Source: Planctomycetota bacterium (lineage in GTDB: Bacteria; Planctomycetota; Phycisphaerae; WQYP01; JAJZKY01). Taken from it: DNA of 5,792 bases. Positions 1-5,792 of the stretch are shown here, in pieces. The position numbers and the translations under genes were made by a program. Within the stretch, counting starts at the first letter, position 1; the number at the start of each line of letters is the position of its first letter. Below the pieces are notes generated by a model, which worked only from the letters and a program-made list of their open reading frames with translations, did not search any database and had not been told where the DNA came from. The stretch is from contig JAJZKY010000340.1 in assembly GCA_021803885.1 (NCBI GenBank), positions 1 to 5,792 on the forward strand. The letters are read 5' to 3'.

Positions 1-113
1 ATGCCCAGAGCGCCGCCACCGGTTGCGCCGATAAATAGCGCCGGCGCAAATACACCCCCAGCTCCACCGCTACCCAGGGTAAGGGCGGTGGCCACTACTT
101 TCAATAAGCATAC
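1..113 (-). pseudogene. Inverted fragment of the same ClC gene
   Basis: Read on the minus strand from 113 to 1, this piece encodes the same residues as 629-741 of the + strand gene, namely Val170 to Gly206 counted from the GTG at 122, including the GGVFAP chloride-binding loop. It runs off the left edge. It has no start or stop of its own, so it is a gene fragment. It could be the inner end of a longer inverted copy outside the window, or a chimeric contig end. Confidence 0.85.
1..113. repeat. Left arm of 113-bp perfect inverted repeat
   Basis: Base n pairs with base 742-n for every position from 1 to 113, with no mismatch. The match stops at 114 against 628. The other arm is 629-741, leaving a 515-base spacer. 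The true extent is unknown because the arm reaches the window edge. Confidence 0.97.
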
Positions 114-1420
114 TTTTTGCAGTGGAAGTTCTGCTTCGTGATTTTTCGGTTTCTACGCTTACTCCGGTCGTAATAAGTTCAGTTGCAGCCACTACCATGT
201 ACGAGGCGATTGTAGGCTCAAAAACGACCACGGGCTTGTTTCAGATGCCGGTTCAGGGCAGCAATCTGGTGTTTACCTTTCACGAATTGCCATATTATCT
301 TGTTCTGGGGCTATTTTGCGGTCTTCTGGCGGTTTTTTTTACGCGATGTATGGGGGCAATTGAATTGCTCTCGCAGCGGATTTCCAAAAAAGTACCCGCA
401 TTCTTTCTTCCGATAATGGGGGCGGCGTTATCTGGAGCGTGCGGTATTATTCTGCTGACGCTGTGTTCGCACGATCCATTTCTGCATCAGCGATTTAGTG
501 ATGGTTACATCCCAATCTTTGCTGATGGCTATCCGACGATTCACCGGGCCTTGGACCCCGGATGGTATGCCTCAGGCCATATTATTGCCGGTCAGGGCGT
601 GCGGCTTACGCTTGAGTTTTTAGCAGTCGTATGCTTATTGAAAGTAGTGGCCACCGCCCTTACCCTGGGTAGCGGTGGAGCTGGGGGTGTATTTGCGCCG
701 GCGCTATTTATCGGCGCAACCGGTGGCGGCGCTCTGGGCATTATTTTACATCATTACAGCGCTGCCATAGATCCGACGAGTTACGCTCTGGTTGGCATGG
801 GCGCTGTTTTAGCCGCAGCCACGCAGGCGCCACTGACGGCAATTATACTTTTGTTTGAACTTACGCGCAATTATGGCGTTATGCTGCCGGCAATGTTGGC
901 GACAGTCACCGCCACCGTGTGCCAGCAGTTTGTGGTCGGTGAAAGTCTTTATACGCTTCCGCTGCGGCACATGGGCGTAAAGCTTGGATCGGCAGTGGGC
1001 ATCAGCGCAATGCAGCGCCTTACGGTTGACCAACTTACGCTTGATAAGGCTGACTTGGCTCGACCTGATGAACCACTTTCGAGCATTCTTGATCGCAGTT
1101 ATGCCAGTGATATCAATGATTTTGTTGTGACTGATTCTGCAGGGCATTACCTTGGCATGCTGACTATCAATGAATTGAAAATCGTGATGCTGGAGCCGGA
1201 ATCCGCGCCGTTGCTTCTAGTTGGGGAAGTGGTTCGGACGGATATTCCTCCACTGCGATGCACAACGCCGCTGGATGTCGCTTTAGAAATGTTTTCGCGT
1301 CATGAAGTAGCGCGTCTTCCCGTTTTAGACAACCCAGTAGGGCATAAAGCATCCGTCATCCGAGGGCTGCTCTCGCGAGCAGAGTTGATGCGCCGCTATT
1401 ATCGCGAAATGGGTGGATAG
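114..1420 (+). CDS. ClC-family chloride channel/transporter with C-terminal CBS pair, 5'-truncated
   Basis: Membrane protein of the ClC family, which conducts chloride or exchanges it for protons. The frame is open from the join at 113/114. The GTG at 122 is probably an internal valine, because the codons before it give Phe-Ala, and [11 protein letters not shown] matches the family's helix after the second half of the missing N-terminal repeat. Numbering from that GTG: hydrophobic helices lie at about 10-30, 55-80, 92-115, 160-182, 190-210 and 221-270. The chloride-binding GGVFAP loop is at 188-193, a conserved [13 protein letters not shown] helix is at 236-248, and the pore tyrosine is in SLYTLP (Tyr277). 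A pair of CBS domains, likely nucleotide-binding and regulatory, fills about 296-427. About 150-200 N-terminal residues are absent, including the GSGxP and GREGP motifs with the gating glutamate. The position of the internal proton glutamate is Val. The gene converges on the minus-strand lipoprotein gene. The family call is secure; ion and mechanism are not. Confidence 0.9.
629..741. repeat. Right arm of 113-bp perfect inverted repeat, inside the ClC gene
   Basis: This is the in-frame, presumably original copy, because the ClC reading frame passes through it without disturbance and the protein sequence on both sides matches the family. The arm at 1-113 is its exact reverse complement. Confidence 0.97.
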
Positions 1421-1454
1421 TAAATGCGGCACAGCAAATTGCCCCGGGAGCGAC
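1421..1454. other. Convergent intergenic gap
   Basis: Thirty-four bases between the stops of the ClC gene (+) and the lipoprotein gene (-). It contains a CCCGGG palindrome but no stem with a T-run, so I see no bidirectional terminator. Confidence 0.4.
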
Positions 1455-1928
1455 TTATCGGGTGAGCACCGAACGTCGGCCTGAACTCAGCCAATAGTAC
1501 ACGGTTTGTACCTGGTAGGTCGTTTCGGCCCCTGCGGACTGCTTTGCTTTGACCATGGGCTTGCCAATAACTTCAATTTGATCGCCGGGCGCCAGACAGT
1601 TAAACATTTGTGTTGGGCTAAGCCGAAATTTGCCGCCATATGGATCCGGAGTGGTGACAGACTCATAACGCAGCACCCATTGCGAAGCATTAGAACGGCT
1701 ATGCTCGAGACGTCCAAAAACCACCGAGTAATCGGATGTGTGCCAGCCAGGTTGCCCAGGCGGATAGTTTTCCAACTCGCCGCAACCGAGGGCCAGCAGG
1801 CAACAACTTGCTAAGACGATTGCCCGCAGTTGTTGAGTCCAGTTGTTTAAGAGTTTTAGATGAAGCATCCTTACCACCCGATTCACACAATGATTGTTCA
1901 GCACCCGCAACTCTGGGCGTCGAGACAT
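1455..1928 (-). CDS. Putative small lipoprotein of unknown function
   Basis: Protein of 157 residues if it begins at the ATG at 1928, which shares its first base with the pyk stop (TGATG) and so suggests translational coupling. A second in-frame ATG at 1868 (137 residues) would give a more typical signal peptide: positive and polar n-region, hydrophobic stretch AIVLASCCLLALGC, then a polar mature part. The likely lipidated cysteine is the one in ALGC (residue 49 from the first Met). That lipobox is slightly atypical; LASC seven residues earlier fits the consensus better but leaves a very short hydrophobic core. The mature part is about 110 residues, rich in Tyr, Ser and Gly, with a segment GDQIEVIGKPM followed by TYQVQTVYYW that might be beta-strand and faintly suggests a small barrel fold. 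I do not recognise a family. It probably sits in the cell envelope. Confidence 0.7.
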   Translation of the reverse strand: MSRRPELRVLNNHCVNRVVRMLHLKLLNNWTQQLRAIVLASCCLLALGCGELENYPPGQPGWHTSDYSVVFGRLEHSRSNASQWVLRYESVTTPDPYGGKFRLSPTQMFNCLAPGDQIEVIGKPMVKAKQSAGAETTYQVQTVYYWLSSGRRSVLTR

Positions 1929-3364
1929 CAGCTTGCCGTCTCGCCAACTGTATGCACGCTTAGACTGTTGGTTGCCCCTGCGGTGCCCAGGGGCGATCCG
2001 GCTGCAATTAAAATTCTCTCGCCGGGCTGCGCCCATCCAAAACGCTTGACCAAATCATCCACCATGCCGGGCAAATCGTCAAAGTGACGCGGTATATCCA
2101 TGCGCATCGGCATAACGCCATAGTACAGCGCCATGCGGCGAACTGCGGCGGGGTCTGTTGAGAGCGCAACCACATGCATCGGCAGCCGGTTTTTGGAAAG
2201 GTATCGGGCGGATCCGCCCGCCTGGGACCAAACCACCACCAGCCGCGCGTTGATATCTTTGGCTATTAGTCTGGCACCGTGGGCGATGGCCGCCGTGCGG
2301 TGGTGTGTAAGTTGGAGCAATTTGGGAGGTTCAACTTCGATGTTATGTTGCACCATATAGCGCTCGGTGCGCTCGGCAATGTCGCGCAGCGTTTGTACGG
2401 CTTCAAGCGGATATTTTCCGACAGCTGTTTCGCCGCTGAGCATAACCGCATCGGCGCGGTCGAGAATGGCATTGGCTACATCAGAGACCTCGGCCCTTGT
2501 CGGCGATGGATTATCTAACATGGACTGAAGCATTTGCGTGGCAACAATTGCCGGTTTTCCGGCATCGTGTGCGGCAGCCACAATCTGTTTTTGAATCAGC
2601 GGCACAGAGGTCAGTTCCATCTCGACGCCCATGTCACCGCGAGCCACCAGCACGCCATCTGCGGCGTCGAGAATCGCGGGAAGATCGTCCACCGCCTGGG
2701 GCATTTCAATTTTAGCTATTACGTCAATATTGGACCGCCGCCTATCCAGAAATTGTCGCACCGCAATTATGTCATCGCTGGATCGGACGAATGAGAGTGC
2801 GATGTAGTCGAGGTCTTGGTTAACGGCCCAGTCGAGGTCTGTCCAGTCCTTATCGGTAATACTGGGTATGCTCAGGCGTGTGTTGGGAAGATTCAGGCCT
2901 TTATTGCTTTGAATAAGCCCGCCATGCGTAACCTGGCAGATGATTCTGCCCGGCAGTTTGTCTACCACCAGCATTCGGATCATGCCATCATCAATGAGCA
3001 CCTTCTGCCCAATTTGAACATCATCCACGAGGCAGGGGGTATTGGAGCTTAGGATGCCGTTGGCGCCGATTACGTCATCGCGCTGTATCGTAATTTGATC
3101 GCCCGTCGCGGTCTGCATGCCGCCGTCGGCAACTTTGCCGAGGCGTATTTTGGGTCCGCAGAGATCGCCCATGACGGCAACCGGGTACTGACTTTGCGCC
3201 TGGCGGACGGTCTGCAGGTACTGCAGCCGCGTTTCGACCGATCCATGGGAAAAATTCAGCCGCGCAATGGTTACTCCGGTGTGAGCCATTCGGTTGAACA
3301 GTTCCGGGTTGGCGCAGGCCGGTCCCAGCGTGGCCACAATTTTGGTTTTTGTACAGTTCAGCAT
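1928..3364 (-). CDS. pyk: Pyruvate kinase
   Basis: Cytoplasmic glycolytic enzyme that transfers phosphate from phosphoenolpyruvate to ADP, giving pyruvate and ATP. From the ATG at 3364 it has 478 residues, the usual bacterial length, and TKIVATLGPA falls at residues 5-14 as in the family. The frame stays open upstream to an ATG at 3529, but that extension looks unlike the family. Visible motifs: ARLNFSHG (34-41, substrate and metal contacts), GDLCGPKIRLG (66-76, start of the B domain), IAKIE (216-220, catalytic Lys218 and metal ligand Glu220), ARGDMGVE (241-248, metal ligand Asp244), ATQML (275-279), and PTRAEVSDVANAILD followed by SGETAVGKYP. The C-terminal regulatory domain covers about 350-478 and ends in the usual GSPLGTAGATN and VHTVGE. 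Met221 replaces the Asn, Lys, Arg, Ser or Thr usual after the active-site Glu. No strong Shine-Dalgarno precedes the start (GAAGG is about 14 bases away), so coupling to an upstream small ORF is possible. It lies downstream of aspS and overlaps the lipoprotein start. Confidence 0.97.
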   Translation of the reverse strand: MLNCTKTKIVATLGPACANPELFNRMAHTGVTIARLNFSHGSVETRLQYLQTVRQAQSQYPVAVMGDLCGPKIRLGKVADGGMQTATGDQITIQRDDVIGANGILSSNTPCLVDDVQIGQKVLIDDGMIRMLVVDKLPGRIICQVTHGGLIQSNKGLNLPNTRLSIPSITDKDWTDLDWAVNQDLDYIALSFVRSSDDIIAVRQFLDRRRSNIDVIAKIEMPQAVDDLPAILDAADGVLVARGDMGVEMELTSVPLIQKQIVAAAHDAGKPAIVATQMLQSMLDNPSPTRAEVSDVANAILDRADAVMLSGETAVGKYPLEAVQTLRDIAERTERYMVQHNIEVEPPKLLQLTHHRTAAIAHGARLIAKDINARLVVVWSQAGGSARYLSKNRLPMHVVALSTDPAAVRRMALYYGVMPMRMDIPRHFDDLPGMVDDLVKRFGWAQPGERILIAAGSPLGTAGATNSLSVHTVGETAS

Positions 3365-3498
3365 GTTTGTAAAACTAACCTTCGCTGCAAGGCGCTCCCG
3401 TCCCCAGCGGTTGCGCGTTTTTTCGGCTGTTCCTCGGCCAGTTGCTCCTGCTTGATATTGTAGTTGCTTCCGAGCGCCGAGCCTAGCGGGTACATCAT
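3358..3498 (-). CDS. Possible small upstream ORF coupled to pyk
   Basis: A 46-codon frame starting with two consecutive ATG codons (3498 and 3495). AAGG at 3506-3503 is spaced 4 bases from the first and 7 from the second, a better ribosome site than pyk itself has. The protein is hydrophilic: a Gly/Ser/Tyr start, then a charged middle (KQEQLAEEQPKKR) and RRLVLQTC at the end. Its TGA (3360-3358) lies just inside pyk, overlapping the pyk start region by seven bases (ATGCTGA). That layout fits translational coupling or a leader peptide. I recognise no family, and the same stretch is also open in the pyk frame, so chance cannot be excluded. Confidence 0.35.
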   Translation of the reverse strand: MMYPLGSALGSNYNIKQEQLAEEQPKKRATAGDGSALQRRLVLQTC

Positions 3499-3553
3499 TG
3501 CGCCTTATGCCCTGGACGCATTGCCACAAAAATCAGCTTCTTCCGAGCATTCG
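3365..3553 (-). other. aspS-pyk intergenic region
   Basis: A stretch of 189 bases between the aspS stop and the chosen pyk start. Apart from the possible small ORF at 3358-3498, I see no clear promoter, terminator hairpin or riboswitch. The lack of a terminator after aspS allows read-through into pyk. Confidence 0.5.
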
Positions 3554-5342
3554 CTAAGTTTTAACCTGGGGTTTGATGGCGGCAATCGCTAACTCCTGCA
3601 ATTGCCGAGGCTCGACGGGGGAGGGAGCCTCTGTCATGAGATCACTTCCACTCTGGGTTTTGGGAAATGCTATAACCTCGCGGATGCTTGCGCGGTTGAG
3701 CATGAGCATGATTAAGCGATCAAGACCCAGCGCAATGCCGCCATGAGGAGGCGCTCCAAAGCGCAACGCATCGAGGAGAAAGGCAAACTTCTTTTGTGCC
3801 TCATCCGGGCTGATCCCCAGAAGTGAAAAAATCTGCGATTGCACCTCCCGCTGGTGAATACGGATTGACCCACCGCCAATTTCTATGCCGTTGAGCACAA
3901 TATCGTATGCTTTTGCCCGCACCTGTTCGGGATTGGTTTTGAGTAAATGCAGGTCTTCATCCAGCGGGGCCGTGAAGGGATGGTGCCGCGCGATATATCG
4001 GCCGGCCGCTGCGTCATGTTCAAAGCTAGGAAAATCAACAATCCATAAAAAGTCGTGCCTGTCGGTCGGAATCATGTTGAGTTGACGCGCCAGCGATTGG
4101 CGAATTTCACCCAACACGCGCCAGGCTACTTCCTGCTTGTCGGCAACAGCCAGCAGCAGGTCGCCATCTCCAGCGCTGGTCAGGCGGCGCAGTTCCTGTT
4201 GCTGCTCGGTCGTAAGAAATTTGGCGATTGGTCCGCCCATGTTTCCGGCACCTGCTTCGCCGCCGAGTTTGATCCAGGCAAGCCCTTTGGCTCCGAGTTT
4301 TTTTAGCTTCTTCTGTCAAGGCATCGAGTTGCTTGCGAGAGAGGCTGCCGCCGCCGGGAACCGCAATCATTTTTACACAGCCGCCGCCAACCGCAGCATC
4401 GCGGAAAACGGCGAACTGGCTTTGCGCAGCCCAATTGCTTACGTCAGTCAATTCCATGCCAAAGCGCGTATCAGGGCGATCTATGCCAAAGCGATCCATG
4501 GCCTCCCGCCAACTCATGCGTTCAAAGGGGGTATGCAATTCAATTCCCAGTACTTCCCGCCAGAGCCGCGCAATCAAGCCGGTAATTAGATCAATAACAT
4601 CCTCTCGTTCGACAAAGCTCATTTCCAGATCAAGCTGGGTGAACTCGGGTTGCCGGTCGGCGCGCAGGTCCTCATCTCGAAAGCAGCGGGCAATCTGCAT
4701 GTAGCGATCCATACCGCCCACCATCAGTACCTGCTTAAACAACTGGGGGCTTTGAGGAAGAGCATAAAACTGTCCGGCGTGCAACCGCGAGGGCACTAAA
4801 AACTCGCGAGCGCCTTCGGGTGTGCTTTTGTACAGGATGGGCGTTTCGATTTCTAAAAAGCCGTGCTGATCACAGTAGTCGCGCATGATTTTCACCACGC
4901 GATGGCGCAGCACCAGGGCTTCGGTCATGGGGCGGCGGCGCAGGTCCAGATAGCGATACTTAAGTCGTGTGTCTTCATTGACGACATCATGGCCGGTCGG
5001 AGAAAAGGGAACCGCATCAGCTTTGTTGATAAGCTCGGCTCGCTCCACGATGACTTCAATGCCGCCAGTTGGCATTTTGGGGTTGATGGCCGTGCCTGCA
5101 CGGGTTGTCACTCGGCCTTGTATGCCGGCCACCTCCTCGTTGCGAAGTTGTCGGCCGATGGCATACGCCTCGGCATGCTCTGGATGAAAAACCGCCTGTG
5201 TCACGCCCCATCGGTCGCGCAGGTCTACAAAGACGACGCCGCCATGATCGCGATACGAGTTGACCCATCCAGTAAGCGTTACTTGTTTACCGGCATCTTG
5301 TTCGCGGAGTTCTCCGCAGTTATTGGTGCGTTTGAGTTGCAA
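3554..5342 (-). CDS. aspS: Aspartyl-tRNA synthetase, bacterial type, interrupted by a one-base frameshift
   Basis: Class II synthetase that charges tRNA with aspartate in the cytoplasm. Starting at TTG 5342 and skipping one base in the A7 run (4304-4298), the product is 595 residues, the normal bacterial length. Domains: N-terminal OB-fold anticodon-binding domain (about 1-105), then the catalytic core with YRYLDLRR (129-136), ETPIL (166-170), STPEGAREFLVPSR (173-186), QSPQLFKQ (197-204), motif 2 FRDEDLRADRQPEFTQ (221-236), a bacterial GAD insert (about 300-420), IEIGGGSIRIH (486-496), and motif 3 GIALGLDR (535-542). After Lys348 the uncorrected frame runs into unrelated residues and stops at 4107, while the correct frame continues as LGAKGLAWIK. 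His33 and Gly83 match residues reported for non-discriminating enzymes that also charge tRNA-Asn. Only one base is wrong and the rest is well conserved, so a sequencing error is likelier than gene decay. Confidence 0.95.
4298..4304 (-). other. Frameshift site: run of seven A in aspS
   Basis: On the coding strand the sequence reads GCT, seven A, then CTCGGAGCC. Six A would read Ala-Lys-Lys-Leu-Gly-Ala-Lys-Gly, in line with the family; seven A push translation into the wrong frame. The downstream part would be annotated separately as a 228-residue fragment from the ATG at 4240 unless corrected. Confidence 0.9.
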
Positions 5343-5350
5343 AGACTGTT

Positions 5351-5356
5351 TCCTTT
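5351..5356 (-). promoter_or_regulatory. Shine-Dalgarno for aspS, supporting a TTG start
   Basis: AAAGGA on the minus strand, eight bases before the TTG at 5342. No in-frame ATG or GTG in the conserved part offers a better start, and the first residues (TNNCGELR) align with the normal N-terminus of the enzyme, so TTG is the preferred start. Confidence 0.65.
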
Positions 5357-5440
5357 CAATGAGGTCTACCGGTTGCCATACGCATGCCGGGATTTCCTGC
5401 CCGATACTCGCAATGTACCAATGGCAAACAACTGGGCGGT

Positions 5441-5468
5441 ATTCTACCCGTTACACGCTTTGCGTCAC
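5441..5468 (-). promoter_or_regulatory. Weak sigma70-like promoter candidate for aspS
   Basis: GTGACG (5468-5463, four of six matches to TTGACA), a 16-base spacer, then TAGAAT (5446-5441, five of six matches to TATAAT). It lies in the gap after the glycoside hydrolase stop and would leave a leader of about 90 bases. Matches this good occur by chance, so this is only a candidate. Confidence 0.25.
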
Positions 5469-5487
5469 GCGATTGCGGCTCGAGCAG

Positions 5488-5792
5488 CTACGGGTTGTTG
5501 GCGGGTGGCTTAGCTGGGCCGACAACCCAATGAAGCACAACTGGCAGGGCAGGCTCCCCCTGGAGGGAATACGAACCGTATTCGCCGGGTTTTGCACCGG
5601 GAACCCATTCCCAGATAAACGCGCCGGCAAAGAGTTTTGGAGAAATTCCCCGCCAGACGCCTGCAAAGGCTTCATAGGCTCGCCGCTGTTCGTTGGGGTC
5701 CATGGGGCCGGTACCAAGGTAATCCCACGGAGCCATAATTGTGTTTTGCAGATTATCCCACCCAATTTCGGTAAAAAACATCGGTTTATGAT
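5488..5792 (-). CDS. Glycoside hydrolase TIM-barrel protein, GH113-like, C-terminal part only
   Basis: The frame enters from beyond the right edge and ends at TAG 5490-5488. About 100 residues are visible, starting HKPMFFTEIGW. The pattern is KP-x-FFTEIGW (a late barrel strand ending in a conserved Glu), then PWDYLGTG, DPNEQRRAYEAF, a strand FAGAFIWEW, and GSYSLQGEPALPVVLHWV near the end. This order matches, from memory, the C-terminal end of GH113 and related barrel hydrolases (GH113 includes beta-mannanases). The Glu of TEIG fits the position of the catalytic nucleophile in that family; this is inferred from the pattern, not an alignment. The Met at 5781 is internal to a conserved strand and is not the start. 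N-terminus, signal peptide and acid/base residue lie outside the window. The tail PAKPPANNP is a low-complexity end. It is transcribed towards aspS, 145 bases away. Confidence 0.65.
   Translation of the reverse strand, partial: HKPMFFTEIGWDNLQNTIMAPWDYLGTGPMDPNEQRRAYEAFAGVWRGISPKLFAGAFIWEWVPGAKPGEYGSYSLQGEPALPVVLHWVVGPAKPPANNP

Larger units (their letters stand above)
5343..5487 (-). other. Glycoside hydrolase-aspS intergenic region
   Basis: A stretch of 145 bases that holds the aspS ribosome site and the weak promoter candidate. An eight-base palindrome GCTCGAGC (5478-5485) sits just past the hydrolase stop but is not followed by a T-run, so I do not call a terminator. Confidence 0.4.

Noticed and set aside
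114..628. Inverted repeat arms as ends of a mobile element
   Set aside because: The spacer is ordinary ClC coding sequence in frame with the right arm, with no transposase and no target duplication visible.
1458..1474. Hairpin-like sequence TCGGGTGAGCACCGA near the lipoprotein stop
   Set aside because: It is short, has a bulge and a tiny loop, and lacks a T-run, so it is not a convincing terminator.
1828..1850. Short direct repeat CAGTTGTT twice, five bases apart
   Set aside because: Eight bases within a coding stretch rich in Asn and Gln codons; expected by chance.
1929..2036. Lipoprotein gene start at 2036 (193 residues)
   Set aside because: This would overlap 109 bases of the conserved pyk C-terminus, and no signal peptide would be near the N-terminus.
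3095..3463. A 122-codon + strand frame opposite the start of pyk
   Set aside because: It is antisense to conserved pyruvate kinase codons and has no family features.
3365..3529. N-terminal extension of pyruvate kinase to the ATG at 3529 (533 residues)
   Set aside because: The 55 extra residues do not resemble the family, and the ATG at 3364 gives the standard length and N-terminus.
4298..4304. Programmed ribosomal frameshift in aspS
   Set aside because: I know of no such recoding in aspS, the required shift is +1 and not the usual -1 on A-rich slippery sites, and no stimulatory element is evident. Kept only as a remote option beside sequencing error.
4863..5513. A 216-codon open frame on the + strand opposite aspS
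   Set aside because: It lies antisense to the well-conserved AspRS N-terminal part and runs past it; the protein has no recognisable motif and fits a shadow frame.

Overview
The window carries ordinary bacterial chromosomal genes, two of them disturbed. The lipoprotein signal peptide points to a bacterium, probably Gram-negative. Base composition looks moderately GC-rich by eye. The predicted aspartyl-tRNA synthetase looks like the non-discriminating type, found in bacteria that make Asn-tRNA by transamidation. The phylum cannot be fixed; a PVC-group or similar environmental lineage is only a guess.

Layout. (1) Positions 1-113 are a perfect inverted copy of 629-741, both from inside a ClC chloride channel gene. 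This join cuts off the 5' part of that gene, whose remaining part runs on the + strand to 1420. (2) A 34-base convergent gap (1421-1454) separates it from a block of minus-strand genes. In transcription order (right to left) these are: the C-terminal end of a glycoside hydrolase with a GH113-like TIM barrel (5488 to beyond 5792), aspS (3554-5342, broken by a one-base frameshift in a run of seven A at 4298-4304), a possible 46-codon small ORF (3358-3498), pyk (pyruvate kinase, 1928-3364), and a small putative lipoprotein (1455-1928).

How the genes relate. The pyk stop and the lipoprotein start share bases (TGATG), and the candidate small ORF ends just inside pyk, so the small ORF, pyk and the lipoprotein may be translationally coupled. 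aspS has a good Shine-Dalgarno sequence before a TTG start, and a weak promoter candidate lies 92 bases or more upstream. The minus genes could form one transcription unit, but housekeeping functions of translation (aspS) and glycolysis (pyk) beside a glycoside hydrolase do not make an obvious pathway.

I see no mobile element, CRISPR array, RNA gene or convincing new system here. The points most worth checking are the fold-back join at the left edge (probably an assembly or amplification artefact), the aspS frameshift, the channel-like residue in the ClC protein, the non-discriminating AspRS signature and the coupled small ORF ahead of pyk.
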